From: an uncultured Anaerolineaceae bacterium
Lineage (GTDB): Bacteria > Chloroflexota > Anaerolineae > Promineifilales > Promineifilaceae
Reading direction: 5' to 3'
Assembly (NCBI GenBank): GCA_937967805.1
Contig: CALBTC010000021.1
Coordinates: 1-9,032 of the forward strand
Length of the DNA: 9,032 bases
A model generated the notes under the pieces. That model saw only the letters and a list, made by a program, of their open reading frames with translations. It was not told where the DNA came from and did no database searches. A program made the position numbers and the translations under genes. Position 1 is the stretch's first letter. Every line of letters begins with the position of its first letter. This document shows, piece by piece, positions 1-4,204 of this stretch.

Positions 1-250
1 CGTGAACAGCTACTCATCCCTTCCCTTTGCCATCTAACGAGTTTTTACTGCTCCCCATTTGTAACAATTATAGAAAGCTCGGTCCCCTATCATAAAAAAG
101 TCATAAAATAAATTTGTCATTCATTGTTGTGCCAGTTGACAAAATCAGCAAATGTAGAAACGTTTATTTTTTATACTCCCCATTATAAAAATTCTTACGT
201 TTGCTGATTTTGCCTTTTAATTTTGCCGTTTAGCACCCTCCTTGCGTAAG
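1..250. other. Left-edge non-coding stretch, no gene recognised
   Basis: I see no convincing gene here. The + frame starting at base 1 is open until a TAA at 109-111, but its short translation has no recognisable pattern, so it could be either the C-terminus of a gene from outside the window or chance. The stretch is AT-rich and contains the inverted repeat at 140-212. The strong + strand terminator at 251-287 implies that some + transcript, a gene tail or a small RNA, passes through this region. A TTGACA box occurs at 136-141, but no suitable -10 box lies at the right distance. Confidence 0.5.
140..212. repeat. Long inverted repeat (imperfect stem of about 20 bp)
   Basis: The left arm 140-159 and right arm 192-212 are complementary over 13 perfect pairs, then one G-U pair, three more pairs, a one-base bulge and three further pairs. 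They enclose an AT-rich loop of 32 bases. The right arm is followed by a T-rich stretch (213-228) that is not an uninterrupted run, so termination is possible but not clear. It could also be a 3' UTR structure of whatever transcript ends at 251-287. Confidence 0.6.
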
Positions 251-287
251 GCCCGGTTTAACGAAAGCGTTGAGCCGGGCTTTTTTT
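251..287 (+). terminator. Rho-independent terminator
   Basis: A 13-pair stem (251-263 with 268-280, including two G-U pairs) closes on the tetraloop AAAG and is followed directly by seven T residues (281-287). The base of the stem is GC-rich. This is a textbook intrinsic terminator for + strand transcription. The gene or RNA it ends is not identifiable in the window. On the other strand the hairpin has no T-run, so it is not bidirectional. Confidence 0.88.
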
Positions 288-327
288 ACGGCCGTTTCCC
301 GTTTGGTATGATGGGAACGGCCGTTTT
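288..327. repeat. Second hairpin, built on two ACGGCCGT copies
   Basis: The left arm 288-300 and right arm 313-324 pair over 12 bases with one bulged T, enclosing a 12-base loop. Both arms contain the 8-bp palindrome ACGGCCGT. Four T residues (324-327) follow, so it could be a weak back-up terminator behind 251-287. The first 14 bases (288-301) recur exactly at 6605-6618 in the hppA terminator. Confidence 0.65.
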
Positions 328-353
328 ACGATCTGCCATTTTCCCACTATAAT
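325..353 (+). promoter_or_regulatory. Putative sigma70-type promoter of acs
   Basis: A perfect TATAAT at 348-353 is preceded at a 17-base spacing by TTTACG (325-330), which matches four of six positions of the -35 consensus. The predicted start near 360 lies just after the upstream terminator and would give a leader of about 225 bases before acs. No other good -10 box was seen between here and the gene. Motif evidence only. Confidence 0.5.
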
Positions 354-359
354 TGGCGC

Positions 360-573
360 TGGAAGTGTCCACAATGAGACTATCTTATTCTCAACTTAAC
401 GACTGACCAGAATCACGCTTCTCAGTCACTCATTTTCACTCAAACTCAATTCATGTAATCGGCAAAAAGTTGTATAGAAAACCTAAGTCGATTGGGCCGA
501 TTACTTAAGTAAAAGCGGGCTCATTAGGTTTTCTCAATTTCATAAACTTTCTGCTTTTACACCATAACCCAGA
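360..573 (+). promoter_or_regulatory. Structured 5' leader of acs with competing stems
   Basis: The predicted leader contains two small 5' hairpins (375-379/389-393 and 401-406/422-427) and then an interleaved set of perfect complements. Stem A pairs 455-463 with 496-504 (9 bp). Stem B pairs 476-486 with 524-534 (11 bp). Stem C pairs 509-519 with 550-560 (11 bp, two G-U). A and C can coexist, whereas B crosses both, so the RNA could switch between A plus C and B alone, or form a pseudoknot. A 12-bp perfect palindrome (501-512) lies across the 3' arm of A and the 5' arm of C. Stem C ends 13 bases before the Shine-Dalgarno at 574-580. No known riboswitch class was recognised. The pairing is seen directly; a regulatory role is inferred. 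Confidence 0.45.
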
Positions 574-586
574 TAGGAGGATCTAC

Positions 587-2497
587 ATGGCTGATGATAA
601 AAATATGGTCGGAGATGTTTATTATCCCGCGCCAGAAGTCGTTTCTGCGGCGCATATTCCCGACTACGAAAAGGTTCACAAAGCCGCTACCGAAGATTTA
701 GCCGGGTTCTGGGGCAAAATCGCCGCCGAAAACTATGAATGGTACAAACCGTGGGAAACAGTGCTGGACGACAGCAACGCCCCTTTCTATAAATGGTTTG
801 TCAACGCAAAAGTTAACATCATTCACAACGCCCTGGACCGCCACATGCGCACCCCCACGCGCAACAAAGCTGCCCTTATTTTTGAAGGCGAAAAAGGTGA
901 CAGTCGTGTTTACACCTACCAACAACTCAACCACGAAGTGTGTAAGTTTGCCAGCGTCTTGCGCTCCATGGGCATCGGCAAGGGCGACCGCGTTACCATT
1001 TACATGGGCCGCATCCCCGAACTGATGATCGCCATGCTGGCCTGCGCCAAAATCGGCGCAATGCACTCTGTGGTTTACGGCGGCTTCTCCACCGAGGCAC
1101 TGTTGGGCCGCATCGACGACAGCCGCTCCAAGCTGCTCATCACCTGCGACGGGGCCTGGCTGCGGGGCAACATCATCGAACTCAAGCAAATTGCCAACGA
1201 AGCTGTGGACCGCGCCGGGACAATTCAGTCCGTGATTTGCGTTAAGCGCACCGGGCACGAGGTGGAAATGGTGCACGGCCGTGACTACTGGTACCATGAT
1301 CTGATGAGCCTGCCCGTGGCCGACGCCAATGCCAAAACTGAGGTGATGGACGCTGAGGACCCACTCTTCATCCTGTATACCTCCGGCACCACAGGCAAGC
1401 CCAAAGCCATCTTGCACACCCACGGCGGCTACATGGTCTGGACCTCCACCACGCTCAAATGGGTGTTCGACATCAAGCCGGACGATGTCTGGTGGTGTGC
1501 CGCCGATCCCGGCTGGATTACCGGCCACAGCTATATCGTCTATGCGCCGCTGATTTTGGGCGCCACCAGCTTCATGTATGAAGGTGCCCCGACGCATCCC
1601 TACCCGGACCGCTGGTGGTCGCTTGTGGCCAAATACCACGTCACTATTTTGTACACCGCGCCCACCGCCATTCGTGGCCTGATGCGCTTTGGCGAAAGCT
1701 GGCCGGACAAGCACGATCTCTCCAGCCTGCGCCTGCTTGGTTCCGTGGGCGAACCGATCAACCCGGAAGCGTGGAAATGGTATTATCGCGTCATCGGCAA
1801 GGAGCGCTGCCCCATCATGGACACGTGGTGGCAGACGGAAACCGGCGGCTACATGATTACGCCGCTGCCCAGCGTGCCGCTCAAGCCGGGTTCGGCCACG
1901 CGCGGTTTCCCCGGCGTGCAGGTTGATGTGGTCGATGAAGACGGCGAGCCGGTGGCCACCAATGAAGAAGGCTACCTGGTCATCAAAGCGCCCTGGCCGG
2001 GGATGCTGCGCACTATCTTCCAGGACCCGGACCGCTACGTGCAGCAATATTGGAGCCGCTTCTCGGAGCAGGGCTGGTACCTGCCGGGCGACAGCGCAAA
2101 AAAGGATGAGGATGGCTATATTTGGGTGATCGGCCGTATCGACGACGTGATCAAAGTGTCTGGCTACCGACTGGGCACGGCCGAAATCGAAAGCGCCCTG
2201 GTTAGCCATGAAGCCGTCGCCGAAGCCGCTTGCATCGGCGTGCCCGATCCCAACGAGGTGAAGGGCAACATCATCAAGGCGTACTGCATTTTACGCCAGG
2301 GTTATGAACCCAGCGAGAAGTTGTCTCAGGCGCTGCGTGACCATGTAGGGCACGAGATGGGTCCCATTGCCAAACCGGCCACGGTGGAGTTTGTCGACAG
2401 CCTGCCCAAGACCCGCTCCGGCAAGATCATGCGCCGCGTTCTCAAAGCTCGCGTCATGGGCGAAGAGGTAGGCGATTTGTCTACGCTGGCGGATTAA
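587..2497 (+). CDS. acs: Acetyl-CoA synthetase (acetate-CoA ligase, AMP-forming)
   Basis: This cytoplasmic enzyme converts acetate, ATP and CoA to acetyl-CoA, AMP and pyrophosphate through an acetyl-AMP intermediate. The 636 residues match the usual Acs length of about 650. The N-terminal Acs cap lies around residues 25-85. The P-loop YTSGTTGKPK is at 264-273. The acetate-pocket region GWITGHSY starts at 309, SVGEP is at 386-390 and DTWWQTETGG at 412-421. The ribose-binding Asp502 is in YLPGDSAKK, and the hinge GRIDD is at 516-520. The C-terminal PKTRSGKIMRR (607-617) carries Lys613, the catalytic lysine that is acetylated in other Acs enzymes. The ATG start is supported by TAGGAGG at 574-580 with a 6-base spacer. 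Compared with typical Acs, the pocket Val is Ile311 and the SGHR motif reads SGYR (Tyr527). Acetate is the expected substrate, though propionate cannot be excluded. It appears to be transcribed alone from 325-353. Confidence 0.95.
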   Translation: MADDKNMVGDVYYPAPEVVSAAHIPDYEKVHKAATEDLAGFWGKIAAENYEWYKPWETVLDDSNAPFYKWFVNAKVNIIHNALDRHMRTPTRNKAALIFEGEKGDSRVYTYQQLNHEVCKFASVLRSMGIGKGDRVTIYMGRIPELMIAMLACAKIGAMHSVVYGGFSTEALLGRIDDSRSKLLITCDGAWLRGNIIELKQIANEAVDRAGTIQSVICVKRTGHEVEMVHGRDYWYHDLMSLPVADANAKTEVMDAEDPLFILYTSGTTGKPKAILHTHGGYMVWTSTTLKWVFDIKPDDVWWCAADPGWITGHSYIVYAPLILGATSFMYEGAPTHPYPDRWWSLVAKYHVTILYTAPTAIRGLMRFGESWPDKHDLSSLRLLGSVGEPINPEAWKWYYRVIGKERCPIMDTWWQTETGGYMITPLPSVPLKPGSATRGFPGVQVDVVDEDGEPVATNEEGYLVIKAPWPGMLRTIFQDPDRYVQQYWSRFSEQGWYLPGDSAKKDEDGYIWVIGRIDDVIKVSGYRLGTAEIESALVSHEAVAEAACIGVPDPNEVKGNIIKAYCILRQGYEPSEKLSQALRDHVGHEMGPIAKPATVEFVDSLPKTRSGKIMRRVLKARVMGEEVGDLSTLAD

Positions 2498-2539
2498 ATG
2501 ATATGGCTAGGAATCTGAGGGGATTGATAAGCTCGTAAC

Positions 2540-2583
2540 GCGTGAAACGTGACGCCCGACCAGAGGTAAATCACGTTTCACGC
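2540..2583. repeat. 13-bp perfect inverted repeat downstream of acs
   Basis: Arms 2540-2552 and 2571-2583 are perfectly complementary and enclose an 18-base loop. The hairpin begins 42 bases after the acs stop, but no T-run follows, so it is not a standard terminator. It may protect the acs mRNA 3' end or be a dispersed palindromic repeat. The right arm continues into TTTCAC, echoing the arm's own TTTCACG. Confidence 0.65.
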
Positions 2584-2617
2584 ATTTCACAAAACCCCGT
2601 GTAACCCACATGACTTA

Positions 2618-2636
2618 TGGTATACTGATCATCAGT
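2618..2636 (+). promoter_or_regulatory. Possible extended -10 promoter and small dyad for the Uma2 gene
   Basis: TGGTATACT at 2618-2626 fits the extended -10 pattern (TGn followed by a five-of-six match to TATAAT). No -35 box is visible. A small dyad (2624-2628 with 2632-2636) overlaps the box and could be an operator. It is the best promoter candidate in the 253-base gap before 2751, but weak. Confidence 0.3.
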
Positions 2637-2640
2637 TAGT

Positions 2641-2679
2641 GCCCATTCGCAAATAAGTTAGCGGAATTGGCGAATGGGC
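2641..2679. repeat. 10-bp perfect inverted repeat, first of a tandem pair
   Basis: Arms 2641-2650 and 2670-2679 are perfect complements with a 19-base loop. The next inverted repeat starts four bases later. No T-run follows. The function is not known. Confidence 0.6.
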
Positions 2680-2682
2680 TTA

Positions 2683-2732
2683 AAGTAGCCGTTCGGATCC
2701 GAAATTGCTATTTTATTTCTGAACGGCTACTT
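2683..2732. repeat. 12-bp perfect inverted repeat ending just before the Uma2 ribosome site
   Basis: Arms 2683-2694 and 2721-2732 are perfect complements. The stem extends by three more pairs (2695-2697 with 2718-2720, one G-U). The left arm overlaps a separate 12-bp perfect palindrome (2692-2703, with GGATCC at its centre), so two alternative folds compete. The right arm ends four bases before the Shine-Dalgarno GAAGGAG (2737-2743). It could modulate translation, bind a protein as DNA, or be part of a small mobile repeat. Confidence 0.65.
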
Positions 2733-2750
2733 AGTAGAAGGAGCTGACGG

Positions 2751-3320
2751 ATGGTTTTGCAAGTTGAGCGGCGGCTTTTTACCGTAGCGGAATACGACCA
2801 GATGATTCAGGCCGGCATTTTTGCCGAAGATGACCACTTGGAACTAATTGAGGGGGAAATTGTTTCCATGAGTCCTATTAGCATTCTCCATGCTGCTTGC
2901 GTTAAGAGATTGGTTCGTATTTTTGTGTCGAGCCTGGCTGAAACGGAAGCGATTGTCGGGGTTCAAGACCCCATTAAGCTGGGCGAAATGTCAGAGCCGG
3001 AGCCTGATTTAACCCTTTTGCAGCCGCGGCGTGATTATTATTCACAATCACATCCACAAGCGAAAGATGTGCTGCTGCTCATTGAAGTGTCTGAAACATC
3101 TTTGCGCTATGATAAAGAGCAAAAGTTACCGCTTTATGCCCAATCGGGCATTAACGAAGTGTGGATTGTTAATCTTAAAGAGCAGATCATTGAGCAATAT
3201 CGCTCACCTTCGCAATCCGCTTACCAGCTTAGAACAACTTTTGATCTAGATCAGCTCATAACTCCATCGGCGTTTCCAGAACTAAGCATCCCCGTGACTA
3301 AAATTCTGAGCTTATCCTAA
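2751..3320 (+). CDS. Uma2-family (DUF820) putative endonuclease
   Basis: This 189-residue protein has the full layout of the Uma2/DUF820 family, a PD-(D/E)XK nuclease fold that is often multi-copy in Cyanobacteria and Chloroflexota. Visible motifs are the N-terminal FTVAEYDQM (10-18), LELIEGEIVSMSPIS (30-44), His47, the PD motif at Pro85-Asp86, and IEVSETSLRYDKEQKLPLYA (111-130) with candidate metal and catalytic residues Glu112, Asp121 and Lys125. It ends with GINEVWIVNL (133-142). The start is set by GAAGGAG at 2737-2743 with a 7-base spacer. By eye its codons are more AT-rich than those of acs, which fits frequent horizontal movement of this family. It stands alone. The cellular role and substrate of the family remain poorly defined; transposon association is common but no transposase is seen here. 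Confidence 0.9.
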   Translation: MVLQVERRLFTVAEYDQMIQAGIFAEDDHLELIEGEIVSMSPISILHAACVKRLVRIFVSSLAETEAIVGVQDPIKLGEMSEPEPDLTLLQPRRDYYSQSHPQAKDVLLLIEVSETSLRYDKEQKLPLYAQSGINEVWIVNLKEQIIEQYRSPSQSAYQLRTTFDLDQLITPSAFPELSIPVTKILSLS

Positions 3321-3457
3321 CTTGACTCTCATTATCAAAATTAGATTTCCATAGATATTGTACGCTAGTTGTCCTCTTTTTTAGCGCGTTTGGCAGTGTA
3401 ACTACTGTATTTGGGCTGAAAAACGGATGATAGGTACCAGATTTTGTTAGACATCAA

Positions 3458-3471
3458 CCTTTAATTAAAGG
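3458..3471. repeat. 14-bp perfect palindrome over a ribosome binding site
   Basis: The AT-rich sequence CCTTTAATTAAAGG is a perfect palindrome. Its 3' half includes most of the purine-rich site (AAAGGAAG, 3467-3474) that would serve the broken gene starting at 3486. It could be an old operator, or chance in AT-rich DNA. Confidence 0.45.
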
Positions 3472-3485
3472 AAGTAGACAACGTT

Positions 3486-3709
3486 ATGACTGTACATTTG
3501 TATCTCTCTCTTATCCCCGAAGCCCTTATCGCTTCCATGCTGCCGCCAGAGGATTTTGGCACCTACTACGCCGTTGGTTCCCACAAAAAGCTTCATGGCC
3601 AGGCCATGTTTTAGGCAACCAGGACGAACTGGTCTACTTCCCGTTGCCTTCTCTTAAGGACCTGCGCGGCAAATATTATCGTTGGTGTCGTTCCGCCAAT
3701 CATCCCTAA
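3486..3709 (+). pseudogene. Remnant of an unidentified gene (frame break, probable internal deletion)
   Basis: An ATG at 3486 with a plausible purine-rich site at 3467-3474 opens a 42-codon frame. Its product, beginning MTVHLYLSLIPEALIASMLP and continuing PEDFGTYYAVGSHKK, looks like a genuine protein start, but it stops at TAG 3612-3614. A second coding-like stretch in another frame runs from about 3608 to TAA 3707-3709 and includes LGNQDELVYFPLPS and KYYRWCRSANHP. The two pieces read like the beginning and end of one longer protein whose middle was lost, leaving the ends out of frame. A simple frameshift in a very short gene is the alternative. I do not recognise the family with certainty. 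It cannot make a full product as it stands; the 42-residue peptide could still be made. Confidence 0.6.
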
Positions 3710-3737
3710 AATATAATCTGCTTAATTCTGAACTTTT

Positions 3738-3913
3738 GAGACTAGAGATTAGAGACTGGAGATCGGTTAGACTTTAAAAATTAAATCAGGTAGTTGGCTC
3801 CGGCCGCATCTCAGTCCCGAAGGGCTGCTCTCCTGAGTGGCATGGTCGGAGACCGACCACAGCGGTACCCGGTTATTTTCTAAAACTACAAGTAATCTCC
3901 AGTCTCTAATCTC
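3738..3913. repeat. Composite palindromic element flanked by inverted heptad repeats
   Basis: The left flank (3738-3765) is four tandem 7-base units of the form GAGAYTR/GAGATCG. The right flank (3893-3913) is three such units on the opposite strand. Together they give a 19-bp perfect inverted repeat (3745-3763 with 3895-3913). The roughly 130-base core is more GC-rich in its middle and holds smaller palindromes: a 7-bp hairpin with a 3-base loop (3843-3849/3853-3859), a bulged hairpin around CCCGAAGGG (3816-3824), and a 5-bp pair (3810-3814/3832-3836). There is no ORF and no clear target duplication. It looks like a MITE-like or dispersed intergenic repeat, or a structured RNA. The origin is inferred. 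Confidence 0.55.
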
Positions 3914-3961
3914 CTAATTGAATCCTTCCCCTCCTACCCCTTTTTACTCCTGTGACGATTT

Positions 3962-3990
3962 TTGACATAGTTTGTGCAATTCGTTACAAT
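3962..3990 (+). promoter_or_regulatory. Strong sigma70-type promoter of hppA
   Basis: A perfect TTGACA at 3962-3967 is followed after 17 bases by TACAAT at 3985-3990 (five of six). This is the best promoter in the window. Transcription would start near 3997 and make a leader of about 208 bases before hppA. No terminator candidate other than the leader structure itself lies between. Confidence 0.72.
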
Positions 3991-3999
3991 CGTGCCTCC

Positions 4000-4165
4000 A
4001 TGCCTCCTTCCACCGGGGGCATTTTAAGTCCAACATAGAAAAGCGGGTCCAGTGCTGAAGCGAACTTCCATTACCGATTAGCGAAGATGGTCATTTGCTT
4101 CAGCGTCATTTTTGTCAAACTTGTTTGACAAAACACGACCCCGCTTTTTATTTGTCCAGACGGAC
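4000..4165 (+). promoter_or_regulatory. hppA 5' leader folding as a three-way junction
   Basis: Right after the predicted start, a hairpin pairs 4000-4007 with 4015-4022. Then closing helix P1 joins 4039-4047 to 4140-4148 (9 bp). It encloses P2 (4053-4064 with 4094-4105, 12 bp including two G-U) and P3 (4110-4119 with 4124-4133, 10 bp, four-base loop). A short hairpin 4154-4157/4162-4165 follows. The 3' strand of P1 is CCCGC followed by five T residues (4145-4149), so P1 could act as a terminator stem when formed. This compact, nested layout in front of one gene resembles a riboswitch or other cis-regulatory RNA, but I cannot match it to a known class. In particular I do not see a clear fluoride (crcB) consensus, the class known to precede some pyrophosphatase genes. 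The pairing is seen; the regulation is inferred. Confidence 0.5.
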
Positions 4166-4204
4166 TGATTCAACAAAAAGAAAAGAGGAGGCAGTAGACA
4201 ATTC

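Noticed and set aside
1..17. Possible start of a divergent minus-strand gene (ATG preceded by a G-rich stretch)
   Set aside because: Only about 17 bases are available and the purine-rich stretch abuts the ATG, so spacing is poor. It cannot be supported.
136..177. TTGACA at 136-141 as promoter for a small RNA ending at the 251-287 terminator
   Set aside because: The nearest TATACT-like box is about 30 bases away, far from the usual 16-18, so no promoter can be claimed.
698..2209. 503-codon open frame on the minus strand inside acs
   Set aside because: Its translation has no family motifs and mirrors the biased codons of acs, which has complete Acs motifs on the + strand. It is a shadow frame.
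3796..3880. Structured GC-rich core considered as a tRNA or other known RNA
   Set aside because: No T-loop consensus, no acceptor stem pairing and no anticodon arm of proper geometry, so only a palindromic repeat is claimed.
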